Assembly: GCF_011065935.2 (NCBI RefSeq)
Contig: NZ_JAAMNH020000001.1
Location: 703,001-767,000, forward strand
DNA from: Clostridium estertheticum
Lineage (GTDB): Bacteria > Bacillota > Clostridia > Clostridiales > Clostridiaceae
Direction: 5' to 3'
Length of the DNA: 64,000 nucleotides
The first letter of the stretch is position 1; each line of letters starts with the position of its first letter. Of the stretch, positions 45,458-53,982 are shown in pieces. Below the pieces are notes generated by a model. It was given only the letters and a program-made list of their open reading frames with translations, was not told the DNA's origin and did no database searches. The translations under genes were made by a program, and so were the position numbers.

Positions 45458-47158
45458 ATGATAGATTTAAAAGCAATTCCCTTTAATTTAAAGGATGAAG
45501 ATATAAAATGGGTTGAAGAAACCCTGAAATCAATGGACTTAAAGGAAAAAATAGGACAATTATTTTGCCCTATAGGTATGACGGATAATAAGGATTATTT
45601 AAAGGCTCTTGCTACAAATATTAAACCTGCTGGAATAATGTTTAGACCAGAAGTGGGTAGTAAAATGCAGGAAACACACAAGTACCTTCAAGAGAATTCA
45701 AGAATACCATTACTTATTGCAGCTAATTTAGAAACTGGTGGAAATGGTATTGCTACTGATGGAACCTTCTATGGAAAACAAATGCAAGTGGCAGCTACTG
45801 ATGATGAAGACATGGCATATAGATTAGGATTAATAGCAGGAAGGGAAGGTAGAGCTGTAGGCTGTAACTGGGCCTTTGCACCAGTTATAGACATAGATAT
45901 GAACTTCAGAAACCCAATTACTAACGTTAGAACCTATGGTTCTAACCCTGAAAGAGTCTTAAGAATGGGTACAGCCTATATGAAGGGGATCCATGAAACT
46001 GGACTAGCTGTATCTATAAAACACTTTCCAGGAGATGGAGTTGACGAAAGAGATCAACATCTTTTAACATCTATAAATGCATTGTCTACTGAAGATTGGG
46101 ATAAAACTTATGGAATGATATATAAGGGAATGATAGATGAGGGAGCTCATACAGTAATGGTAGGACATATAATGCAACCAGAGTATTCAAGAGAGCTTGT
46201 TCCAGGAATAAAGGATGAAGAAATAATGCCAGCTACCTTGGCACCAGAATTACTTCAAGGTTTATTAAGAGAAAAGTTAGGCTTTAACGGTATGATAGTT
46301 ACAGATGCCAGTTTAATGGCAGGATTTACTGTGGCCGAAAAAAGAGAAATTGCAGTTCCAAAAGCTATTGCTTCAGGGTGCGATATGTTCCTATTCAATA
46401 GAAATATTGAAGAAGACTTTGGTTATATGATGAAAGGGATAGAAAAAGGAATATTAACTTTAGAGAGAATTGATGAGGCAGTTACTAGAATCTTAGCAGT
46501 TAAGGCATCCTTAGGGTTACACCTTCAAAAGGGAAACAATACATTAGTCCTTGGTGCAGAGGAATTATCAGTTTTAAAATGTGAGGAGCATGTAGCTTGG
46601 GCAAAGGAATGTGCTGATAAAGCTGTAACCTTGGTAAAGGATACTCAAAACCTATTACCAGTAACCCCAGAAACCCATAAGAGAGTAATTCTATATGTTT
46701 TAGGTGATGAAGGTGGAATGCTCGGTGGACAGTCAATATCTAAATACTTTAAGCAGGCACTAGAGGCAAAGGGGTTTGAGATAACCTTATTTGACAAACA
46801 AAATTTAGACTTTGCAGCTCTATTTGCACCAATTAGTAGCTTAAGAGAAAAATATGATTTAGCAGTTTACTTTGCCAACATTGAAACTGCAAGCAATCAA
46901 ACTACTGTAAGAATAAATTGGGCACCACCAATGGGAGCAGATTTACCTTGGTTTGTAAAAGAATTACCAACCTTATTTGTATCAACAGCTAATCCTTATC
47001 ATCTTCAAGATGTTCCAATGGTTAAGACTTTTATAAATGCATATTCTAGTAGCGAATATGTTGTAGATGCTGTTATTGAAAAAATCATGGGTAATTCTGA
47101 GTTTAAGGGAATAAACCCAGTAAACCCATTCTGTAATTGTTGGGAAGCAAAGCTTTAG
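45458..47158 (+). CDS. GH3 family enzyme, beta-N-acetylhexosaminidase (NagZ)-like
   Basis: The 566-aa protein has the NagZ-type GH3 barrel: KHFPGDGVDERDQH with the catalytic His of the loop, and the nucleophile Asp in GMIVTDASLMAGF. It is followed by a second alpha/beta domain. No signal peptide is seen. It may remove terminal N-acetylglucosamine or other beta-linked residues. GGAGGCG precedes the ATG. Confidence 0.82.
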   Translation: MIDLKAIPFNLKDEDIKWVEETLKSMDLKEKIGQLFCPIGMTDNKDYLKALATNIKPAGIMFRPEVGSKMQETHKYLQENSRIPLLIAANLETGGNGIATDGTFYGKQMQVAATDDEDMAYRLGLIAGREGRAVGCNWAFAPVIDIDMNFRNPITNVRTYGSNPERVLRMGTAYMKGIHETGLAVSIKHFPGDGVDERDQHLLTSINALSTEDWDKTYGMIYKGMIDEGAHTVMVGHIMQPEYSRELVPGIKDEEIMPATLAPELLQGLLREKLGFNGMIVTDASLMAGFTVAEKREIAVPKAIASGCDMFLFNRNIEEDFGYMMKGIEKGILTLERIDEAVTRILAVKASLGLHLQKGNNTLVLGAEELSVLKCEEHVAWAKECADKAVTLVKDTQNLLPVTPETHKRVILYVLGDEGGMLGGQSISKYFKQALEAKGFEITLFDKQNLDFAALFAPISSLREKYDLAVYFANIETASNQTTVRINWAPPMGADLPWFVKELPTLFVSTANPYHLQDVPMVKTFINAYSSSEYVVDAVIEKIMGNSEFKGINPVNPFCNCWEAKL

Positions 47159-47218
47159 GAAAATAAAAGTCATGTAGCAAGGGCAGGAAATCACACACAT
47201 TGCAGCATACTTTAAAAT

Positions 47219-47265
47219 AAAATAGTCTGTGTAATCCTTAAGAGATACACAGACTATTTTTCATA
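47219..47265 (+). terminator. Rho-independent terminator
   Basis: Perfect 15-bp arms (47219-47233 and 47246-47260) with T-run on the plus strand and A-run before the left arm, so it may serve both convergent genes. Confidence 0.85.
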
Positions 47266-47299
47266 TTAATCGAATCTATATATATAGTATTACACCAAT

Positions 47300-48301
47300 T
47301 TATAAATCAAGATTAACTATAGTTCTTCCTTTATGCTTTCCTTTTAATATCATATCAATTTTTTCAGTTAATCCTTCTAAAGATACTTCATCCACATTAG
47401 CTTCTAAATTATCAAGTTTCCAATCAGAGGATAATTTATTCCAAATCACAAGTCTGGTATCCATAGGACAGTTAACAGAATCAATTCCAAATAATGAGAC
47501 GCCTTTCAAAATAAAGGGATATACTGAGGCTTTAAATTCATGGTCTGCAACATTTCCACAACAGGTGACACTACCGCCATAATTAGTTGATTTAATTGCA
47601 GTGGCTAAAATGTTTCCACCTACTGTGTCTATTACTCCTGCCCACCTACTCTTTAATAGTGCTTTTCCAGAATTGTCATCTATATCTTTTCTATCAACTA
47701 TATCTTTTGCACCAATTCCCAGGAGCATCTCCCTTTCAGAAGCTTTTCCTGTAGCTGCAATGACATTATAACCAAGAACACTTAAGATTGAAATGGCGGT
47801 ACTACCTACTCCGCCTGTTGCACCTGTTACTAATATATCTCCGTCACTGGGTTTAACACCTGAGTTAACCAGTTTATAAACTGATAGGGCAGCAGTGAAT
47901 CCTGCGGTACCATAAATCATACTTTCTCTTAAAGAAAGGTTTTCAGGAAGTTTTACAACCCACTCTGCCGGAACCCTAATATACTCTGCATATCCTCCTG
48001 AGGTACTCATTCCTAAAGCATATCCTGTTACAAGTACCTTATCGTTAACTTTAAAACTATCATTATTGCTTTCAACTACAAAACCTGCAGCATCGATTCC
48101 AGGAGTGTGTGGATAATTTCTAGTTACTCCTTTATTTCCTGTAGCAGAAAGAGCATCTTTATAGTTAAGTGAAGAATATTTTACATTTATTATTATATCA
48201 CCTTCTGGTAGATCATTTATTTGTCTAGTTACGATCTCTCTTTTAAATTCTTTATTTTTGGTTTCTGAAACTAACATTGATTTAAATTTATTATTATTCA
48301 T
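47300..48301 (-). CDS. YhdH/AcuI-type quinone oxidoreductase (acryloyl-CoA reductase-like)
   Basis: The 333-aa medium-chain dehydrogenase has YSSLNYKDAL near residue 45, the NADPH loop TGATGGVGSTAI near 155, and no catalytic zinc ligands. It belongs to the YhdH/YhfP/AcuI branch, whose members reduce acryloyl-CoA or quinone-like compounds with NADPH. It is a single gene with no pathway partners nearby. Confidence 0.85.
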   Translation of the reverse strand: MNNNKFKSMLVSETKNKEFKREIVTRQINDLPEGDIIINVKYSSLNYKDALSATGNKGVTRNYPHTPGIDAAGFVVESNNDSFKVNDKVLVTGYALGMSTSGGYAEYIRVPAEWVVKLPENLSLRESMIYGTAGFTAALSVYKLVNSGVKPSDGDILVTGATGGVGSTAISILSVLGYNVIAATGKASEREMLLGIGAKDIVDRKDIDDNSGKALLKSRWAGVIDTVGGNILATAIKSTNYGGSVTCCGNVADHEFKASVYPFILKGVSLFGIDSVNCPMDTRLVIWNKLSSDWKLDNLEANVDEVSLEGLTEKIDMILKGKHKGRTIVNLDL

Positions 48302-48401
48302 TTTAAGACTCCTTATATGATAAATGATTTTATATTAAGCAAATTATAGTAGTAATAAAGTTCTATGTCAAATCCAATTTTTAAAGGTGTAATCAACACA
48401 A

Positions 48402-48437
48402 TTCCACCCACATAGCACTTGTCATGTGGGTGGCACC
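48402..48437. repeat. Dispersed palindromic repeat, copy 5
   Basis: CCACCCACAT (48404-48413) and ATGTGGGTGG (48424-48433) with core AGCACTTGTC. Flanking TATTTGAC is also found behind copy 3, so the repeat unit extends beyond the palindrome. Confidence 0.75.
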
Positions 48438-48476
48438 TATTTGACAAGAATATGAAGTCAAGATATAATTATTGAG

Positions 48477-48495
48477 AATGATAGTACTTATCATT
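48477..48495 (+). promoter_or_regulatory. Fur-like box
   Basis: TGATAGTACTTATCA (48479-48493) fits the 7-1-7 Fur consensus with two symmetric changes; the flanks AAT/TT extend it. It sits 23 nt upstream of a truncated FTR1 gene, which makes an iron-repressed promoter likely. Confidence 0.6.
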
Positions 48496-48517
48496 TATAT
48501 ACATAAAGAAAGTATCC

Positions 48518-48784
48518 ATGGGTGTACTTCTTATTGTCATGGCTGCAGGACTTTTGTCCGGAGAAATTCATGAATTTCAAGAACTTTATATGATTCCAGT
48601 AGGGATAGAACAAGTTTGGAGTACCAAGGGATTATTGGATCAAAAATCCATGATAGGTGGGTTACTAAAAGCTATTTTCGGGTATGCAGACAGCCCAAAT
48701 TTAGTTCAAGTACTTGCATATTTGACCTATTTAATGGGTGCATTTTATGCTTATTTTAAGCCTAGCAAACTCCATAACAATTAA
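48518..48784 (+). pseudogene. C-terminal fragment of an FTR1-type iron permease
   Basis: The 88-aa frame matches the end of FTR1 iron permeases (AAGLLSGEIHEFQEL; VWSTKGLLDQKS; GGLLKAIFGY). Full proteins have about 280 residues or more and need N-terminal REXXE motifs that are missing here. The promoter with its Fur-like box is still in place, so an internal deletion seems to have removed most of the gene. No convincing ribosome site precedes the ATG. Confidence 0.7.
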
Positions 48785-48831
48785 GTAATACATGAGCTGG
48801 AGTACATTGACTACACTAAGGAGGAGCTTAA

Positions 48832-49167
48832 ATGGAAACTATTAAGTCGATATTTTATTTTATATTAGCAGGAGTTTTTGAGATAGGAGGTGGCTACCTT
48901 GTGTGGTTATGGCTCCGTGAAGGAAAAAATATAGGATATGGAGTTTGTGGAGCAATATTATTAATAATATATGGCATTATTCCTACTCTGCAGCCTCCAA
49001 ATGCTAATTTTGGTAGAGTATATGCAACTTATGGTGGTATCTTTATTGTTTTATCTATCTTATGGGGCTTTAAGATTGATAATATAATTCCAGATAAATT
49101 TGATTTGATTGGTGGATTTATAGCGTTAGTTGGAGTTATTATAATTATGTATGCTCCAAGAGGATAG
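48832..49167 (+). CDS. ynfA: YnfA family small membrane protein
   Basis: The 111-aa protein has four hydrophobic helices and the UPF0060 motifs EIGGGYLVWLWLREG and GRVYATYGGIFI. Function is unproven; a drug/metabolite transporter-like role is suspected. AGGAGGAG precedes the ATG. Confidence 0.88.
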   Translation: METIKSIFYFILAGVFEIGGGYLVWLWLREGKNIGYGVCGAILLIIYGIIPTLQPPNANFGRVYATYGGIFIVLSILWGFKIDNIIPDKFDLIGGFIALVGVIIIMYAPRG

Positions 49168-49235
49168 AATATTAAATGTTTATCATGTCACTATATATTA
49201 ATAATTTAAATATTAATATATAGAGGTGTTAATAT

Positions 49236-49322
49236 AATAAGTCAAAAAAAATTAACAATATAAACGAATTCCTAACTAAAAATGTTAATATTCCCATAGA
49301 ACTATATGAATCTATCGTATTA
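49236..49322 (+). pseudogene. 5' piece of a DUF6143-like gene split by the IS element
   Basis: A GAGGTG site is followed by decayed start codons. Then a frame reads NNINEFLTKNVNIPIELYES and stops at the IS left end. The protein after the IS (50902 onward) resumes with NLGQYFIGYADNLTFG, the pattern expected next in DUF6143-type proteins. Confidence 0.45.
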
Positions 49323-50905
49323 TGAAAAGAGTACACCCATCTTCTATAAGTGGGTGGTGAATTTTCATTTGGCGTTAGCCAACCTTGTAGTAACCTCTTT
49401 TATTATTTTTTTATAAATAAAGTAAATTGTTATATTTTTTTGGATATAGTAAATAATATTATTATGAATATTCAAGAGCGGAGGATTATGACTAAAAAAA
49501 TTACTAAATCAGTCTTATTTGGTGTTCAAAAACAACAACTTAAGCATTTAAATTCTAGCAATTATGAAGCTCTTAGAGGATTATGTTTTTTATCTAAAAA
49601 CATGTATAACGTAGCTTTATATAATATTAGACAATATTATTTTACTGAAAAGAAGTTTCTTGGATACAACAGCAATTATCACCTATGTAAATATAATGAG
49701 AATTACACAATGCTTAATAGTAATTCAGCACAGCAAATGCTGAAAGTTGCTGATAGAAACTTCAAGTCATTTTTTGCTTTAATAAAAATGGCTAAAAAAG
49801 GAGAATATCAATATAGTGATATTAAATTACCTGGGTACTTACCTAAAGATGGATTTTTTAATCTTATCTTTAATGAATTTAATTCTTCTAAAGATAAATT
49901 TTCAGTACCAATGTCAACTACTTTCAAAAGGCTTTATGGTAAGGTTGAGATTAACATACCTTCAAATTTAAAAGGTAAGGCAATTAAAGAAGTTAGGATA
50001 TTACCTAAAAATGATGCAAGGTTCTTTGAAATTCAATGGGTATATGAAATTGATGAGTTCAAAGGAAATTTAAATAAAAACAACACACTTGCTATTGATT
50101 TAGGAATAGATAATTTATGTGCTTGTACTATTAATGATGGTAAAGCATTTATAATTGACGGAAAAAAACTTAAATCCATTAATCAATGGGCTAATAAGGA
50201 AAATAGTAGACTCCAATCAATTAAAGATAAGCAAAAGATTAAAACGACCACTAAAGCTCAGAAGAAACTATGGAATAAAAGGAGTAATAGAGTTAATGAT
50301 TATCTCAATAAGACCGTTAGGGTAATTATTGATTATTGTTTAAATAACGATATAGGTAGTATTGTAGTTGGTTATAACCCAACTATTCAAAGAAAAGTAA
50401 ATTTGGGTAAAGTCAATAATCAAAACTTTGTTAATATTCCAATTGGTAATATAAGAGAAAGGCTGACTTATCAGAGCCAAAGATATAATATTAATTTAAT
50501 AGAACAAGAAGAAAGCTATACTTCAAAAGCTGATTTTTTAGCAAATGATAGTATGCCTATTTATAGTGCTTTGAATAAGAAAAGATACTTATTTAGTGGT
50601 AAAAGAATATCAAGAGGACAATACAAATCATCTAAAGACTTGATATTAAATGCTGATATAAATGGCTCACTTAATATAATGAGAAAATCTAACATAAAAC
50701 AAATTAACTTAAATCATAAAGAGTATTTAAACCCCATAAGGACAAGAATAGCTTAAATGTAGGCTGGGAATAGAAATATTTACAGTATAGGGCGTACTTG
50801 GACACGCCAAAAAGAATAAGGCTGCCTAATTTATTAGGTCCAAAGTTAAAGCAAACTTCTTTATAAAAAAGAATCCCCTTCCTCTACAGGTGGGGGAGGG
50901 TTCAA
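49323..50905 (+). mobile_element. IS200/IS605-type element with TnpB only
   Basis: The element has a left-end hairpin (CACCCA 49334-49339 with TGGGTG 49351-49356) and a right-end hairpin (CCCC/GGGG near 50875-50897), as usual for single-strand transposing IS605 relatives. It has no terminal inverted repeats and no tnpA gene. The region between the tnpB stop and the right end should carry the guide (omega) RNA scaffold. Boundaries are estimated to within about 10 nt. It splits a DUF6143-like gene. Confidence 0.7.
49488..50756 (+). CDS. tnpB: TnpB-like RNA-guided nuclease of an IS605-type element
   Basis: The 422-aa protein has the RuvC-type acidic residues: D in LAIDLGIDN (about residue 200), E in EESYTSKADF (about 345), and D in LNADINGSLNI (about 395). 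The usual four-Cys zinc finger between the last two is missing; that stretch has no cysteine. TnpB proteins cut DNA guided by an RNA from the element's right end. ATG 49488 follows GCGGAGG; the frame is open back to 49350. Movement would need a TnpA in trans. Confidence 0.85.
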   Translation: MTKKITKSVLFGVQKQQLKHLNSSNYEALRGLCFLSKNMYNVALYNIRQYYFTEKKFLGYNSNYHLCKYNENYTMLNSNSAQQMLKVADRNFKSFFALIKMAKKGEYQYSDIKLPGYLPKDGFFNLIFNEFNSSKDKFSVPMSTTFKRLYGKVEINIPSNLKGKAIKEVRILPKNDARFFEIQWVYEIDEFKGNLNKNNTLAIDLGIDNLCACTINDGKAFIIDGKKLKSINQWANKENSRLQSIKDKQKIKTTTKAQKKLWNKRSNRVNDYLNKTVRVIIDYCLNNDIGSIVVGYNPTIQRKVNLGKVNNQNFVNIPIGNIRERLTYQSQRYNINLIEQEESYTSKADFLANDSMPIYSALNKKRYLFSGKRISRGQYKSSKDLILNADINGSLNIMRKSNIKQINLNHKEYLNPIRTRIA

Positions 50906-51401
50906 TCTTGGACAATATTTTATTGGATATGCTGATAATTTAACATTCGGGCAAGATACAAGTGCTTGGGCAAGGTTATACAATCCAATTAATTCAGGCG
51001 TTACTTTGTATGTAAATGTGTTGACTGTAACTGATGTTTCAGAGTCTCCATTCCGTGCACAGTTTTGGTTTAACTCAACTCCTCCTGAGTCAGATGTTAA
51101 ATTTACACCTGTAACTCCTACAAATTTAAGTATTAAACCATCACATAAAGCAAAGGTACAATTAGAATATGCATCTAATGTTACAGGTGACCCAACTGGA
51201 GGAATCAAGGCCTTTGTAAGAAGAGCGTAGCCTGAAACAACATTGATAGAAAGTGAAAATGGGAAAATAATTATTGGTGAGGGTGGTAACTTTTTAGTGT
51301 TCTTATCAACTCCAGAAACACCAGAACTTTTAAATTCAGGTAGAATAGCTTTTGTTTGGTGGGAAGAAAGAATCAGTGATAAATGTAAATGCAAGGATTA
51401 A
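50902..51401 (+). pseudogene. 3' part of a DUF6143-like gene with an amber stop
   Basis: The frame gives NLGQYFIGYADNLTFGQDTS, a beta-rich middle (FRAQFWFNSTPP) and, after an in-frame TAG at 51228-51230, continues as PETTLIESENGKIIIGEGGN to TAA 51399-51401. So the gene suffered both an IS insertion and a nonsense mutation. The long open frame on the other strand here is a shadow. Confidence 0.65.
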
Positions 51402-51450
51402 TAATAACTTCCCATTAATTTAAAATCAAATAAAAAACTAAATTTGTAGA

Positions 51451-51516
51451 AAAAGAGCTAAAGCATTTTAAAATGGATCCTGTGCCAAGGACATTTTATT
51501 TATTTTGGCTCTTTTA
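51451..51516 (+). terminator. Terminator-like inverted repeat
   Basis: AAAAGAGCTAAA (51451-51462) pairs with TTTGGCTCTTTT (51504-51515). The loop is about 41 nt long, so its efficiency is uncertain. Confidence 0.5.
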
Positions 51517-51605
51517 TAATTATAAAATATATAGATAATTATGATTATAAAGAGTAGAATAAAAAATATAAATGGTTTATTCTTTTAAACAGAGGAGGGG
51601 TAGTT

Positions 51606-51968
51606 TTGGGTATTAATCAAATATCACAACAGTTGAACAGTATAATCACCGGAACAGCACAATCAACAACAGGAATTTTAGGTAAGGATTCAAATGGAGA
51701 TGCTTCTTCTAGCTTTGAAGCTATACTTAATCAAATAGTGAACAATTCACAAAATCCAACTTTAAATAACGATGGGACAAGCAGCTCTAGTATTAATAGT
51801 AAGGATAATATAGTTAATGGATTAGATAATTTGTCATTACAATCTCAAAGGGCTGAGCAGCTTCAACAAATGGTTATGCAGCAAATGATGCAGATTATGA
51901 CAAAACAAGATACAAGTAGTAGTTCAAGTATCGGTTCCATTGAAAGTGAAGATGGCTTAGAATATTGA
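51606..51968 (+). CDS. Hypothetical Ser/Gln/Asn-rich protein, 120 aa
   Basis: I do not recognise this protein. It is polar, with runs of Ser (positions about 58-62 and 103-108) and a Gln/Met-rich helix (QQMVMQQMMQIM), and lacks Cys and signal peptide. The look resembles small flagellar or sporulation-linked proteins but no domain is clear. GAGGAGGGG precedes the TTG start. A terminator follows, so it is monocistronic. Confidence 0.65.
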   Translation: MGINQISQQLNSIITGTAQSTTGILGKDSNGDASSSFEAILNQIVNNSQNPTLNNDGTSSSSINSKDNIVNGLDNLSLQSQRAEQLQQMVMQQMMQIMTKQDTSSSSSIGSIESEDGLEY

Positions 51969-51974
51969 ATTACG

Positions 51975-52006
51975 AATTAAGGGAACTCATTTGAGTTCCC
52001 TTAATT
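51975..52006 (+). terminator. Rho-independent terminator
   Basis: Perfect 15-bp arms (AATTAAGGGAACTCA, 51975-51989, and 51992-52006) with a very short loop, followed by a T-rich stretch. Confidence 0.8.
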
Positions 52007-52121
52007 GATAATTTTAATATTCATTATTAGCTGCAAAAGCATTATTAATAATATACATATTTTTAGGCATATACACACAAAATAAATACATCCATTATTA
52101 TTTAAGGAAGGATGTAGCTTT

Positions 52122-53687
52122 ATGAATGAAAAAAATAATATGAGTATTAATGATGAGTTAACCGCTAAATCTTATTGGCTGGATTCAACTTCAGAAACAA
52201 ACTATCCTACTTTAGAAAAAGATATCAAAGTTGATATTGCAATTATAGGAGGAGGGATTACAGGAATAACTACTGCTCTCCTTTTAAAAAATGAAGGTTT
52301 CAAAATTGCATTAATTGAGGCAGACAAAATAGTTCAGGGAACCACAGGGCATACTACAGCTTATGTTACTTCACAACACGATATAATATATAGTAATTTA
52401 ATAAGTCGTATGGGAATTGAAAAAGCTAAGCAATATGCGGATGCAAATGAGGGTGCCATAGATTTTATTGAAAACACTATAAAAAAATACAATATTGATT
52501 GTGATTTTTATAGGTTGCCAGCATATATCTATACAACAGATGAAACCTATATAGAGAATATGAAGGCAGAAGCTAAAGCAGCTAAAAGCCTAGGCATAAA
52601 AGCAAAATACATAGAAAAGTTAGATTTGCCATTTTATGTAAAGGGTGCACTATGCTTTGAAAATCAAGCTCAATTTCACCCTAGAAAATACCTTCTTAAA
52701 GTTGCCGAAAACATTTCTGAAGATGGAAGTCAAATATATGAACATACAAGAGCGGTAGATATAAAGCATGATAATTTATATACTGTAATAACAGATACAG
52801 GATTTAAAGTAACAGCTTCAAAAGTTGTTTTAGCTTCACATTTTCCTTTTTATGATGGTTTAGGATTATATTTTGCAAGACTTCGCCCAGAGCGGTCATA
52901 TGTAATAACTGCTAAAATAACAGATGATTTGCCAAAAGGCACATTTGTAGATGCAGGAGATGCAGGGTGGTATTTTCGCTTACAAAAGTATAGAGATGGT
53001 CAGATGATAATTATTGGTGGTCAAGATCATAAAACTGCTCATGGTGGCGACATGATGAAACATTATGACAATTTAAAAAAATTTGCAGAGGAGAATTTTA
53101 CTGTTGAGAAATTTTTATATAGATGGTCAACTCAAGATTATATAACATTAGATGGTGTGCCATATGTAGGTAATCTTACTTCCACATCAGAAAATATTTA
53201 TGTAGCTACAGGTTATGGTGAATGGGGAATGACAAATGGAACAGCAGCTGCGAATATATTAAGGGATATTATAGTTAAGAAGGAAAGCCCTTATGAGGAG
53301 GTTTACAATCCATCGCGCCATATTTCAACTGAAGGAATTACGAACTTTGCAAAGGAAAATTTTGATGTTGCAAAAGAGTTAATAAAAGGAAAACTTCAAA
53401 TTGGGCAACATAATATTGATTTAAAAAATGGTGAGGGAAAGGTAGTAGAGCTTGATGGAGAAAGATATGGGGCATATAGAGATAAAAATGGCGAATTGCA
53501 TATAGTTGATATAACATGTACACATATAGGTTGTGAGCTAAAATGGAATAGTGCAGAATCATCTTGGGATTGCCCTTGTCATGGGTCAAGATTTACTTTT
53601 GAGGGCGATATTATAGAAGGCCCAGCGGTTACAAGGTTAAATCACTACAAAGAAGGTAATAATACAATTGATTCAAATCTGATTTGA
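52122..53687 (+). CDS. FAD-dependent oxidoreductase with C-terminal Rieske domain
   Basis: The 521-aa protein has an N-terminal FAD fold (DIAIIGGGITGITTALLL, about residues 39-56), a DAO-type core (GATGYGEWGMTNG-like loop) and a Rieske 2Fe-2S domain at the end, with ligands in CTHIGC and CPCHGS. The reaction is unknown; relatives oxidise amines. AAGGAAGG precedes the ATG. It is a single gene. Confidence 0.85.
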   Translation: MNEKNNMSINDELTAKSYWLDSTSETNYPTLEKDIKVDIAIIGGGITGITTALLLKNEGFKIALIEADKIVQGTTGHTTAYVTSQHDIIYSNLISRMGIEKAKQYADANEGAIDFIENTIKKYNIDCDFYRLPAYIYTTDETYIENMKAEAKAAKSLGIKAKYIEKLDLPFYVKGALCFENQAQFHPRKYLLKVAENISEDGSQIYEHTRAVDIKHDNLYTVITDTGFKVTASKVVLASHFPFYDGLGLYFARLRPERSYVITAKITDDLPKGTFVDAGDAGWYFRLQKYRDGQMIIIGGQDHKTAHGGDMMKHYDNLKKFAEENFTVEKFLYRWSTQDYITLDGVPYVGNLTSTSENIYVATGYGEWGMTNGTAAANILRDIIVKKESPYEEVYNPSRHISTEGITNFAKENFDVAKELIKGKLQIGQHNIDLKNGEGKVVELDGERYGAYRDKNGELHIVDITCTHIGCELKWNSAESSWDCPCHGSRFTFEGDIIEGPAVTRLNHYKEGNNTIDSNLI

Positions 53688-53982
53688 TAAAAATAAAATG
53701 GTATAGTCGTTATAATCTATCTATACTATTATATTAAAAATAGTTAAACACCTAAAAGATGTAACATTGAAACAATTACAATGCACCTAATATGTACCTA
53801 TAGTAAGTATAGAAGAGTATGAAGTGCAAAAAATTATAATTTTGATTGTTCCATAATATTCAATAACATTTTAGATAAGGGTGTGAAAATTTCACACCCT
53901 TTAGTATTTTATTTAAGTTGATATTATTTTCGAGAGGTATAATCTTAATGGACAAACTTAATCTTCTGGAATATCCTTAAAA
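53688..53982. terminator. Intergenic region with terminator at 53877-53905
   Basis: AAGGGTGTGAAA (53877-53888) pairs with TTTCACACCCTT (53890-53901), followed by T-rich DNA. It can end the FAD/Rieske transcript. Nothing else is seen in this 295-nt gap. Confidence 0.7.

Noticed and set aside
50861..51394. 177-codon open frame on the minus strand
   Set aside because: It lies opposite the DUF6143-like pseudogene, whose plus-strand protein pattern is clear; no ribosome site and no recognisable product.
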